DNA of 64,000 bases from NCBI GenBank assembly GCA_031411235.1, contig JANOAR010000108.1, positions 10,464 through 74,463 of the forward strand, in the 5' to 3' direction. The notes beneath the pieces were generated by a model. That model had not been told where the DNA came from and did no database searches. It worked only from the letters and a program-made list of their open reading frames with translations. The position numbers and the translations under genes are program-made. Source of the DNA: JANOAR01 sp031411235 (GTDB lineage: Bacteria; Verrucomicrobiota; Verrucomicrobiia; Verrucomicrobiales; Verrucomicrobiaceae). Positions 1-8,286 of this stretch are shown in pieces; within the stretch, counting starts at the first letter, position 1; the number at the start of each line of letters is the position of its first letter.

Positions 1-44
1 AAGGGCGACTTTGCCTGTGAAATCAATGCTATGGCTCATGACTT

Positions 45-818
45 TTATTTTGCGGTGTAACCGCCATCCACTGGCAGGTTCACCCCCGTGATATAACACG
101 AAGCCGCGCTGAGCAAGAAGACCAAAGCACCACCGAGATCATGATGATCCGCCATGCGGTTCAGCATCGTGTGCTCAGCGTAGCGCTTCACGAACACCTC
201 CGGCTGGTTGTTAAAGAAGCCACCCGGCGAGACGCAGTTCACACGCACGCGCTGCGGCCCGTAGAGCGAGGCATAGAAGCGTGTGAGGTTCAACATGCCG
301 CCTTTGTGGAAGAAGTAATCCGGCGGCATATCGCCAATGGTCGTGCCTTCATACAGCTCGTAACTCGGCCCGATCATCCCCTGGATGCTACAGATATTGA
401 CAATGCTGCCACGCCCAGCCTCGGCCATCGCCCTGCCGAAATGCCGATGCATCAGCATGAGCCCCGTGGCATTCACTCGCATGGATTCAGCGAACTGCTC
501 CACACTGCCATTCGCGCCCTTCATAGGCCGCAGCACCGAGTTATTCACGAGGCCATGCAGCACACCGTGGCGCTCTTCGATGCGGGCCTTCAAAGCGAGA
601 ATCGAAGCTTCATCCCCTTGATCAAACCTCTCGGCAAACACGCGATGCCCCTGCGCTGTTTCAGCCTCCGCCACAGCTTGCAGCTTGTCCGCATCGCGCG
701 AGGCAATGATAAGCGTCGCACCCGCCTCCGCCAGCGCCTTAGCAAGGCCACGACCAAACAGGCCCGCAGCCCCCGTGAGCAGGATGGTATGATCTTTGAG
801 AGAAAAGGAGGCGAGCAT
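45..818 (-). CDS. Short-chain dehydrogenase/reductase (SDR) family oxidoreductase
   Basis: A 257-residue classical SDR, a Rossmann-fold NAD(P)-dependent oxidoreductase expected in the cytoplasm. The cofactor motif TGAAGLFG begins at residue 15. The catalytic set is Ser144 (NICSIQG) with Tyr168 and Lys172 (YFFHK). The usual NNAG is NNSV here. The C-terminus ends in the common LPVDGGYT. I chose the ATG at 818 because the fold starts eight residues later; in-frame codons further upstream only add low-complexity residues with no family match. No strong ribosome-binding site is visible. The substrate cannot be told from sequence; sugar or polyol oxidation would fit relatives. The next gene is divergent. 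Confidence 0.9.
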   Translation of the reverse strand: MLASFSLKDHTILLTGAAGLFGRGLAKALAEAGATLIIASRDADKLQAVAEAETAQGHRVFAERFDQGDEASILALKARIEERHGVLHGLVNNSVLRPMKGANGSVEQFAESMRVNATGLMLMHRHFGRAMAEAGRGSIVNICSIQGMIGPSYELYEGTTIGDMPPDYFFHKGGMLNLTRFYASLYGPQRVRVNCVSPGGFFNNQPEVFVKRYAEHTMLNRMADHHDLGGALVFLLSAASCYITGVNLPVDGGYTAK

Positions 819-1045
819 GAGTCGTGTAGGATGAGGGAAAGAAAGAAGCAATACCAAGGTAAACTTCGTGAAACTGAAGGCACCGCGAAGGCAAACAAGC
901 CCAAGGCACTGGTCACGAGAAGAGGCCAGCATCAAAAAAAACGTGCAACCTTCAGCCAACCCCATCGAACTCGAAGACGCAGTGGCAGCGTTGCTAGGCG
1001 ATAATGCTATTTGATTTCTCTGGCAGGCTTGCAAGCGTCGGTGCC

Positions 1046-2401
1046 ATGTCCGCCTCATTCCTCCCGCGTTGGTGTCGTCTTATCTGTCTTCCGCAATGCG
1101 CCTTGCTACTGCTCTCGCTGGGATTCCTCAGCGGCTGTGCGACGGGGCATAAGTCATACTACTCTACCGAGAGCAGTCAGAAGCCACCGGCTGAGGGGGC
1201 TGCGCCGTTGGCGGTGATTGAGTTCGACGAGCGCGGGGACTTCTGGGATCCGACGCAGGTAACGCGAGCCGACAAGATGATCAAGGCCAAGTCGGCTCCC
1301 ATTCTCGTGACGTATGTGCATGGCTGGCGGCATGATGCTCGACCAGGGGATGGGGACATGCTGGCGTTTCAGAATTTCCTGAACCAGATCAATCAAGGCC
1401 CAGGGTTGCGTGGCAAGGTGTGCGGGGTCTTCGTCGGCTGGCGTGGTGCCTCGGTGCAGGAGGAGGGCGGGATCGCGAGGCGTGTGTTATCACTGCCAGC
1501 GGCGCTGCTATCCTTTTGGGGCCGCAAGAAAATCACCGACCAGATGGCGGGCGTGCCCTTCACCAATACGTTGTGGCGGCTGGCGGCGACGTCGAAGGGC
1601 AAGGACGGGCACAGCATCCTGATCGGGCATTCCTTTGGTGGTCGCATCGTCGAGCACACGCTGGGGCCGACGGCCATCGCGCAGATGAACAATGGGCAAC
1701 CGATGCCCTACAACCTGACGTTTCTCATCAATCCCGCCACCGAGTCGCTGTATGCGCGACAGCTCAAACTGGCGCTGAGGAACTGGAAGAGCAGCAAGCC
1801 TGCAATCGTTGCTCTTGCGGCGAGGGATGACACGGCGACGGGCACGGCGTGGCCGCTGGCGCTGCTGCGGCGCAGTGGCATCCGCGACCGCGACTATGCG
1901 CTGAAATTGCCGCATGGTGATATTACCGAGTCTCAAAAGACATACGTCACCTCCACGGTGGGCAACGACCAACGGCAATGGACTCACAAGATTCACATCG
2001 GCGATGCAGACCAAGTGCCTGCTGAAGCAAATGTCACGGCGCTCAATTTAGAGCGCCAAACCGCCGAATATTTCCATGTGCGCCTGCGGGGCGAAAAAGA
2101 CGGCGTGGTGGCCCGCTGCCATGTTGAGGAGCTGAGAGGGACGGATGCGAAACATCAGATCGACAGCAAAGCCTACTGGGTGATCCCGCTGGAGAAAACC
2201 ATCCTCAGCGGCCATGGCGGCGTGGCCAAGGAGAACGGCATTTTCAGCGAGTCGATGAGCGATCTGATGGCAGGCATCATTCGGCAAGTGAGAGCCGTCA
2301 GCGGTGATGCGCCCATCGTGCCTGTGTCGAATCCCGGCCAAACCGAGCACTCGGGTTCCCCACCGCCGCCGAAGTTTTCGATCAATCTGCTTCTGCGCTG
2401 A
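1046..2401 (+). CDS. Predicted lipoprotein with alpha/beta-hydrolase fold
   Basis: A 451-residue protein with a long hydrophobic N-terminal segment ending in a lipobox (LSGC, Cys31 from the start chosen), so a membrane-anchored lipoprotein is likely. The nucleophile elbow GHSFGGR lies near residue 195, inside ILIGHSFGGR, typical of lipases and esterases. An earlier stretch, TYVHGWRHDA, looks like the oxyanion-hole region. An ATG at 1004 is in frame and would add 14 residues before the signal peptide; the ATG at 1046 gives a more normal signal. The substrate is unknown, and no neighbour suggests one. Hydrolase fold: fairly sure. Specific activity: not assigned. Confidence 0.75.
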   Translation: MSASFLPRWCRLICLPQCALLLLSLGFLSGCATGHKSYYSTESSQKPPAEGAAPLAVIEFDERGDFWDPTQVTRADKMIKAKSAPILVTYVHGWRHDARPGDGDMLAFQNFLNQINQGPGLRGKVCGVFVGWRGASVQEEGGIARRVLSLPAALLSFWGRKKITDQMAGVPFTNTLWRLAATSKGKDGHSILIGHSFGGRIVEHTLGPTAIAQMNNGQPMPYNLTFLINPATESLYARQLKLALRNWKSSKPAIVALAARDDTATGTAWPLALLRRSGIRDRDYALKLPHGDITESQKTYVTSTVGNDQRQWTHKIHIGDADQVPAEANVTALNLERQTAEYFHVRLRGEKDGVVARCHVEELRGTDAKHQIDSKAYWVIPLEKTILSGHGGVAKENGIFSESMSDLMAGIIRQVRAVSGDAPIVPVSNPGQTEHSGSPPPPKFSINLLLR

Positions 2402-2447
2402 TGTGGTGCCGATAGCGCTAATTCCCAGTAATTTGAAAGCGTGTTCG

Positions 2448-2589
2448 GGGAGCAGCCACGGATGAACACGAATAGTCACCGATGGAAGGCCTTACTTGAA
2501 ACGGTGCGTACCAACGCGCTTGATGGATGAGCCTGTGGCTCGCAGGGATTCCGCATTCGTGTTTTCCGTGTTCATCCGTGGTTGCTCCC
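2448..2589. repeat. Long-armed inverted repeat in the 2402-2692 gap
   Basis: The 291-bp gap between the lipoprotein gene and the di-haem gene contains two 23-bp arms, 2448-2470 and 2567-2589, that are reverse complements with one mismatch. They are separated by 96 bp. The arm core reads CCACGGATGAACACG. No target-site duplication is evident outside the arms and no open frame lies between them. It could form a long hairpin in RNA or DNA. Nothing else gene-like is seen in this gap apart from the terminator-like hairpin at 2646-2671. Confidence 0.75.
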
Positions 2590-2645
2590 TGCAATAACCT
2601 ATCGCATCACCCCTAGTCTTAACGGCATCCCTTCTATAAACAGAT

Positions 2646-2671
2646 GAAGCCTGGGCCAACGCCCAGGCTTC
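2646..2671 (-). terminator. Terminator-like hairpin after the di-haem oxidoreductase gene
   Basis: A perfect 11-bp stem (2646-2656 with 2661-2671) closes a CAAC loop, 22 bp past the stop codon of the minus-strand gene that ends at 2693. The downstream tract on the minus strand is only weakly T-rich (CTGTTTATAG), so termination is likely but not certain. Confidence 0.6.
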
Positions 2672-2692
2672 GCCATCGCTGCAAATCATGGG

Positions 2693-3973
2693 TTACAGTG
2701 AGCCTACGAAGTCGAGCAATTGCGTGCGCTGCGCTGCGGTCAGTGCTTCGTAGCGTTGCTTGGACACGAGGCCCTCGCCAGCGTGGGCGCGGGTGGCAGC
2801 GTCGATGCTGGGAGCACGGCCATCATGCAGATACGGGGCGCTGGCGCGGATGCCCCAGAGCGGCGCGGTTTTCATCTCACGAGCGGCGGCTTCGCCTTGC
2901 ACGATGCCGTCGCCGAGGGTGCCCATGTCATGGACGAGCAGGTCGGAGTAGAGTTCGACGGGCTTCAGCGAGAGGGCGGCGATAGCGTTCACACCCGTCA
3001 TAAAACTAGGCGTGTGGCAGACGGCGCAGCCCGTGCTGGTGAAGAGGGCGCGGCCAGCGGTAATGGAGGCCGTGGGGAGACCTGCGCGGGGTGGCGCGAG
3101 AAGGCGCATGAAGTCGGCGACAAAGTCGATGTCGCCTTTGCCAGAGCTGGGATCCACGATGTCTTCGGGGTCGGCGACGAGGTCGTGTTGGGCGAGCAGG
3201 GCAGCGTTGCCATTGGGTGCATTTTCATTGGGGAAGAAGCGGCTGGTGATGCCCATCTCATTCAAAAAAGCATCGCCTGAAAAGGCGAGCAAGGTGGCTT
3301 GCTGGGCCTTCCAACCAAAGCGCCCCACGAGGCTCTGACCCGAGACGACATCAGCAACCATGACGGCATGGCCAGTGACGCCATCGGGCTTGCCTGGGTG
3401 GACGTTGGCCAGGATAGCAGCGTCAGGGATGGCTTCGACGAGGCCTAGCCCAAACAGCGGTGTGGTCTGTCGGCGGACGACGGTGTTGGCCACGAGGGGA
3501 ACGATTTCGCGGGCGGCGGGGTTGATGGAGCGCTGTTGAAGCAGCGAGCCGCCGAGATTGGTCAGCGGATCAAAAACGCCCGCTGTTGTGAGGCCGAAGC
3601 GAGTGACGACGATGTTGCTCGCCCCGCCGACACCGCCAGTGAAATGGCAGGCGACGCAGGAGACGTTGTTGAAGATGGGGCCGAGGCCACCCGCGGCATT
3701 TTCGACATTGCGGAATTCGGTCAAGCCATCGTTGAAGTCGGCACGAAGGTCGGTGGGCAAGTTGGGCAGAGGATCACCAAAGCGGGCCGGCGGCAGCAAG
3801 GGAGCAGGGGCATCTTGCGGAGGTGGCGGTGGGCGTTTGGCGGGGGCTTGGCGCACGGTTGGCGGCGGTGGCGGCGGTGGCGGTGGCGGCGCGGGTGGCT
3901 GGCGTTGAGCAAATGTGGCGGTGTTGAAGCCAGCCCAGAGTAAGGGCATCGCGAGGATCAATCTGGTTTTCAT
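2693..3973 (-). CDS. Secreted di-haem oxidoreductase (DUF1111, thiol oxidoreductase-like)
   Basis: A 426-residue exported protein. A signal peptide (MKTRLILAMPLLWAGF, ending about TATFAQ) is followed by a proline-rich tether with a run of about 11 prolines. Two c-type haem motifs are present: SCVACH near residues 104-109 and GCAVCH near 315-320. The segment TAPLWGIRASAPYLHDGRA matches the C-terminal part of the DUF1111 di-haem family, related in layout to bacterial di-haem peroxidases. It should act in the periplasm; the substrate is unknown. The start at 3973 is set by the signal peptide; longer in-frame starts add 64 residues with no export signal. Confidence 0.85.
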   Translation of the reverse strand: MKTRLILAMPLLWAGFNTATFAQRQPPAPPPPPPPPPPTVRQAPAKRPPPPPQDAPAPLLPPARFGDPLPNLPTDLRADFNDGLTEFRNVENAAGGLGPIFNNVSCVACHFTGGVGGASNIVVTRFGLTTAGVFDPLTNLGGSLLQQRSINPAAREIVPLVANTVVRRQTTPLFGLGLVEAIPDAAILANVHPGKPDGVTGHAVMVADVVSGQSLVGRFGWKAQQATLLAFSGDAFLNEMGITSRFFPNENAPNGNAALLAQHDLVADPEDIVDPSSGKGDIDFVADFMRLLAPPRAGLPTASITAGRALFTSTGCAVCHTPSFMTGVNAIAALSLKPVELYSDLLVHDMGTLGDGIVQGEAAAREMKTAPLWGIRASAPYLHDGRAPSIDAATRAHAGEGLVSKQRYEALTAAQRTQLLDFVGSL

Positions 3974-4122
3974 GTGGGTGGAATGGGAACTGTGGTTGCA
4001 GGCCGTCCAAAGGGTTGGTTCAGCCTTCTGCACCATTAGTCCCATGCCTTCGTAAAGGATTGATGTTGGCGATTGCCTAGATTTGTAAAGTTTGTGAAAA
4101 GCTTGAGAGGCAGGCCCAAGTA

Positions 4123-5154
4123 ATGACGCGTGCATTGTTTTTACGACCGTCCTTTGCCTTGCCAAGCAGTGCCCGATGCAGCGAAGGTTCCGGCGTGTCT
4201 GCCCATCTCATCTCTGCCAGTCTTCCGACGTTGTTAGTCGAACCCCGCGTGGCTCGCGAGCGCATGGATGCGCTCGCCGCTGCGGTAGGGCGGATCATTG
4301 TCGGCAAGGACGAGGCCATTCGCCTCGCGGTGGTTTGCCTGCTGGCGCGTGGCCATTTGCTCTTTGAAGATTTGCCCGGTGTGGGCAAGACGACACTGTC
4401 TCAAGCCCTCGCCCGCGCCTTGGGCCTAGCCTTTCGCCGCGTGCAGTTCACCAGCGATCTGCTGCCAGCGGACATCCTGGGCACGAGCATCTTCCAGCGC
4501 GAAACGTCGAGCTTCATATTCAAGCCAGGCCCCATTTTCACCCAAGTGCTACTGGCGGATGAGATCAATCGCACGACGCCGAAAACGCAGTCGGCGCTGC
4601 TCGAAGCCATGGAGGAAGGCCAAGTCTCTGCCGATGGCGAGAGCCACGCGCTGCCGCAGCCATTCTTTGTTATTGCCACGCAAAATCCGACGACTCAGGT
4701 GGGCACATTCTCGCTGCCAGAGTCGCAGCTCGACCGCTTCCTGATGCGCCTGGAACTGGGCGTGCCTGCGCGCCAGGCCGAGCGTGCGATGCTCATGGGC
4801 GAGGATCGCCGTGAGTTGTTGAAGGCGATGCCAGCGGTGATGTCGGCGAGTGAATTGCAAGCGCTGCAACTCAGTGTGCGCGGCGTGCATGTATCGCCTG
4901 CGCTGTTGGATTATATCCAGGATATTCTGGCCAGCAGTCGCGTGTATGGGCATGGCCTGTCGCCGCGTGCGGGCATCGCGCTGCTCGCTGCCGCGCGTGC
5001 CTGGGCGCTGATGCAAGGCCGCCCCATGGTGATGCCCGAGGATGTGAAAGCCATCGCGCCCAGCGTGATGGCGCACCGCCTGGAACGCGTGGTGGAGGGG
5101 ATGAACGGCAGGGATGTGGCGGAGCGGGTGCTGCGGGAGACGGCGGTAGTGTGA
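4123..5154 (+). CDS. MoxR-family AAA+ ATPase
   Basis: A 343-residue AAA+ ATPase of the MoxR group. Walker A is GVGKTTLS near residue 86 and Walker B with sensor is LLADEINRTTPKTQSALLEA from about residue 143. MoxR proteins act as chaperone-like ATPases encoded next to DUF58 and transglutaminase or VWA proteins, and that is the case here: the next gene starts 28 bp downstream on the same strand. The conserved domain begins about residue 40, so a start inside the first 45 codons, such as the ATG for MDALAAAVG, is possible. The two genes very likely form one transcript. Confidence 0.9.
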   Translation: MTRALFLRPSFALPSSARCSEGSGVSAHLISASLPTLLVEPRVARERMDALAAAVGRIIVGKDEAIRLAVVCLLARGHLLFEDLPGVGKTTLSQALARALGLAFRRVQFTSDLLPADILGTSIFQRETSSFIFKPGPIFTQVLLADEINRTTPKTQSALLEAMEEGQVSADGESHALPQPFFVIATQNPTTQVGTFSLPESQLDRFLMRLELGVPARQAERAMLMGEDRRELLKAMPAVMSASELQALQLSVRGVHVSPALLDYIQDILASSRVYGHGLSPRAGIALLAAARAWALMQGRPMVMPEDVKAIAPSVMAHRLERVVEGMNGRDVAERVLRETAVV

Positions 5155-5182
5155 AGGGGAAATTCAGCATGAGGAACGCACG

Positions 5183-8167
5183 ATGACTTCGCCCGGTGCC
5201 ACCATTCGCGTGCGGCCCAATCGCTACACGCTCGCCCTCGCAGCGATTCTGTTCTGCATGTGGTATGTGGGCGCGGCGCAGGAGAATGGCAGCGCCTACG
5301 TGCTGGTCTTTTTAGCAGCGACGATCACGGCGCTTTCATGGCTCCATGCCAGGGCAAATCTGCGATCCGTCAACATCCGCTCGGGCTCGATCAAGACGGT
5401 CGAGGAAGGCAGCATTGTATGCCTGCCGTTGGTGCTAACGGCGGGCACTGGGCGTGTGCCGTGTGGGTTGGAACTGACAATGCCTGGGGCGATGGAGCCA
5501 GTATTTATCGAGTCGCTGAACGTGGATAGACCCGTGGCTGCGACACTGCGTGTGGCGGCGCCGGAGCGAGGTCAGCACGCGAGCTTTTCAGTGCTGGTGC
5601 GCAGTTATTTTCCACTGGGTTTTTTTACCGCGACTCGGGTGATGACGGTGCAGCAGGCGCAGCGCGTGCATCCTCGCAGCGCAGGCGATATGCCCCTGCC
5701 AGCGCCAAGTACCGAGAAGGGGTCGCTGGCACATACTCACGAGGCGATGGCGGCTTCTGGCCAGGTGGTGGGCGAGGGCGATGACTTCGCAGGCCTACGC
5801 GAGTGGCAGCCCGGTGAATCCCTGCGGCAGGTGGACTGGAAGGCGGTGGCGCGTGGTCGCCCGCTGCTGGTAAAGCAGTATGAGGGGGCACCGCAAAGCA
5901 CGCTGTGGCTGGAGGACACAGCGTTAACTCATCTGCCTGTGGAAGCGGCGATAAGCCAGCTCGCCCAGTGGGTGCGTGAGGCCGAGAACAAGGGCTTGCG
6001 ATACGGCCTGCGGCTCTCCGACCCTGTTCGCTATGAGGAGGTGGAGATGCAGTTCCCCAACAGCAAAAAGAACATCGCCCCAGGGCATGGCCCCGAGCAT
6101 GAGCGCCGCTGCCTGGACGCGCTCGCGGCGGTAACGGTAGGCCTGGGCACTGGCGAAACTTTGGCCAAGGGCAGCCCGCAGCGTGTGAAGACACCGCCCA
6201 CAGGCGAGGTGGCGATGCAGGTGCCAGAGCCGTCGATGTTATGGCTCTGCCTCGCTCTGCTGCTCGCGGCGCTGCCCTTTATCGGCACCGTGGCATGGCC
6301 TGCGTTAGCGACTTTTGGCGTGGGGCTTGTGGTGCGCTGGCAGTGGCAGCGCAGCGGACGCGGGGCGGTGCCGCAGTGGCTGCGCCTGGGTTTGGTCACG
6401 CTCGGTATCGCGGGGACTTATGCCATGGAGCAAATATTCATCGGTATCGAGGTGGGGGCCGCAGTGATGCTCTGCGTCACTGCGGGCAAGCTGCTGGAGG
6501 CGCGTTCACCTCGCGATGTGCAAGTCGTGGCGTTGCTGGGATGGTTCCTCTGCGTCTGCGCGGTGGCCATTGATCAGGGCTTGGGGCGTTCGCTCTATTC
6601 TTTTGCCGTGCTGCTCTTCATCGCGGTGGTGCTGGTGCGTATCCGTCGCGGGGTCGCGGGCATTGTTATTCCGAGTAAAACCATCGCGGGGCTGCTGATG
6701 CAGGCTCTGCCCTTTGTGGTACTGCTGTTCTATATTTTCCCGCGTGGTTCCGGCGGCATCGTCACGCAGTTGAGCCGCAGGCTCATGCATCGCACGGGCA
6801 TGTCGTCGCATTTGAATCCGGGCTCGGTGGCAAGCATCGCGAGTTCGACGGATCGGGTCTTTCGAGCCACGGTGATGGCCCACGCAGGCGCGGATGACCA
6901 ATCCCAATATTACTGGCGCTGCCTCGTCCTGTGGCAGTGTGAAGGCCTGAGCTGGGAGCGTGGCGATACGCTCGGCGGTAAGCGTCGCGAGGTGCGTCTC
7001 GACCAGCCCGAGCTTCGCCAGACGATCCTGCTGGAGCCGCACGGCGATACCTGGATGCCTGCGCTGGACTGGCCCGTGCGGCTGAATGGCGGCTCAGATG
7101 GCATGTCGATTACTTACAGCGACATGACGCTACGCAGCCTCCAGCCCAGCCTCGGCATGAGACGCTACGAGGTGGCCTCGTATCCGGCCTTGGCCGCCTA
7201 TGAACTGCCTGCAACCTGGCGTGCAGCGGCGCTGCGCCCACCCAGTTCTGTATCGCCCAATGTGCGTGCTCTCGCGAAGCAATGGCAAGCAGGCGGGCGC
7301 ACACCGCCGCAGATTGTGGAGGCTGCTTTGGACTACTTTCGCGAGCAGGGCTTTCATTACACCGTGGAGCCTGGAGCCTACTCGCCAGAGCGTGGGCTGG
7401 AGGAGTTTTTATTGCAACGACGCGTGGGGTTTTGTGAGCATTACGCCGCCTCTTTCGCCACGCTGATGCGGCTGGCAGGCGTGCCCTCACGCGTAGTCGT
7501 GGGTTACCTCGGTGGCGACTACAACGCGCACGGCAATTTCACCCTGGTGCGCCAGAGCGATGCTCATGCGTGGGCCGAGGTGTGGTTCGATGGCGCTGGC
7601 TGGACGCGCGTGGATCCCACGGCGGCGCTGGTGCCAGCGCGGCTGAATAGCGATCTGCGGACATTCATGGAGGGCGGGCTAGAGAGTGCCTTTGCCCAAA
7701 ACAAAAACACCTGGTGGGGTCGCAGTCTCAATGAAGGGCTGCTGCTCTGGGACAACATCAACTACCAGTGGTACGAGCGCGTGGTGCAGTTCGACGACAT
7801 CGCGCAGATGGAGCTTTTTTCCGAGTTGGGCTTGCTGCGACATCGAGCTACAACTCTACTGGCGGTGCTGCTCGTTGGCGTTGGAGCCTGGGGCCTCAGT
7901 GTCGAACTATGGCTACGCCGACGCTCGCGCCACCCCGATGCCGCAGTGCGTGTGTGGCTGAAATTTTGCCGCAGGCTGGCCAAGGCAGGCGTGCCGCGTG
8001 TGCCCAGCGAGGGGCCGCTGGAATATGCTGAACGAGCGGCGACAGCCTTGCCCAGTGCGGCAGAACGGATTCGGCGAATTGCCGAGCTTTACGCCGAAAT
8101 GCGCTATGGCAGAAAGGCGCTGGAGGTCGCCGATTTGCAGGGCGAGGTGAAGGCGATGGTGCTGTGA
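5183..8167 (+). CDS. DUF58 and transglutaminase (TgpA-like) fusion membrane protein
   Basis: One continuous 994-residue frame that joins two proteins usually encoded separately. Residues 1-300 carry two N-terminal membrane helices and the DUF58 signature FAGLREWQPGESLRQVDWKA (about 199-218). Residues 350-560 hold a block of membrane helices like the TgpA/DUF3488 region. The transglutaminase core follows, with catalytic Cys near 750 (GFCEHYAASF), His near 793 (DAHAWAEVW) and Asp near 810 (RVDPTAA). A further helix lies near 895. A GAGGA box sits 7-8 bases before the ATG. With the MoxR ATPase upstream this is a compact MoxR/DUF58/transglutaminase module, probably acting on cell-envelope or secreted proteins. 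Confidence 0.88.
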   Translation: MTSPGATIRVRPNRYTLALAAILFCMWYVGAAQENGSAYVLVFLAATITALSWLHARANLRSVNIRSGSIKTVEEGSIVCLPLVLTAGTGRVPCGLELTMPGAMEPVFIESLNVDRPVAATLRVAAPERGQHASFSVLVRSYFPLGFFTATRVMTVQQAQRVHPRSAGDMPLPAPSTEKGSLAHTHEAMAASGQVVGEGDDFAGLREWQPGESLRQVDWKAVARGRPLLVKQYEGAPQSTLWLEDTALTHLPVEAAISQLAQWVREAENKGLRYGLRLSDPVRYEEVEMQFPNSKKNIAPGHGPEHERRCLDALAAVTVGLGTGETLAKGSPQRVKTPPTGEVAMQVPEPSMLWLCLALLLAALPFIGTVAWPALATFGVGLVVRWQWQRSGRGAVPQWLRLGLVTLGIAGTYAMEQIFIGIEVGAAVMLCVTAGKLLEARSPRDVQVVALLGWFLCVCAVAIDQGLGRSLYSFAVLLFIAVVLVRIRRGVAGIVIPSKTIAGLLMQALPFVVLLFYIFPRGSGGIVTQLSRRLMHRTGMSSHLNPGSVASIASSTDRVFRATVMAHAGADDQSQYYWRCLVLWQCEGLSWERGDTLGGKRREVRLDQPELRQTILLEPHGDTWMPALDWPVRLNGGSDGMSITYSDMTLRSLQPSLGMRRYEVASYPALAAYELPATWRAAALRPPSSVSPNVRALAKQWQAGGRTPPQIVEAALDYFREQGFHYTVEPGAYSPERGLEEFLLQRRVGFCEHYAASFATLMRLAGVPSRVVVGYLGGDYNAHGNFTLVRQSDAHAWAEVWFDGAGWTRVDPTAALVPARLNSDLRTFMEGGLESAFAQNKNTWWGRSLNEGLLLWDNINYQWYERVVQFDDIAQMELFSELGLLRHRATTLLAVLLVGVGAWGLSVELWLRRRSRHPDAAVRVWLKFCRRLAKAGVPRVPSEGPLEYAERAATALPSAAERIRRIAELYAEMRYGRKALEVADLQGEVKAMVL

Positions 8168-8207
8168 AGCATTGAGTTACCCATTGCTTCGTAATCCTGT
8201 GCGGATG

Positions 8208-8273
8208 GCCTGATGCATGACCCTCACCCGTATCCTTGCCCGCGAGGGCTGGGTCCCTGTGGAGGTATCAGGC
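8208..8273. other. Nested inverted repeats between convergent genes
   Basis: The 119-bp gap between two converging genes has nested arms: GCCTGAT at 8208-8214 with ATCAGGC at 8267-8273, and GACCC at 8219-8223 with GGGTC at 8251-8255. It may be a structured bidirectional 3' end. There is no T-run, so calling it a terminator would go beyond the evidence. Confidence 0.3.
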
Positions 8274-8286
8274 GATGATGGCTTCT

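Noticed and set aside
819..1058. Upstream extension of the SDR gene by 80 codons
   Set aside because: The extension has no family match and would overlap the divergent gene; the fold begins directly after the ATG at 818.
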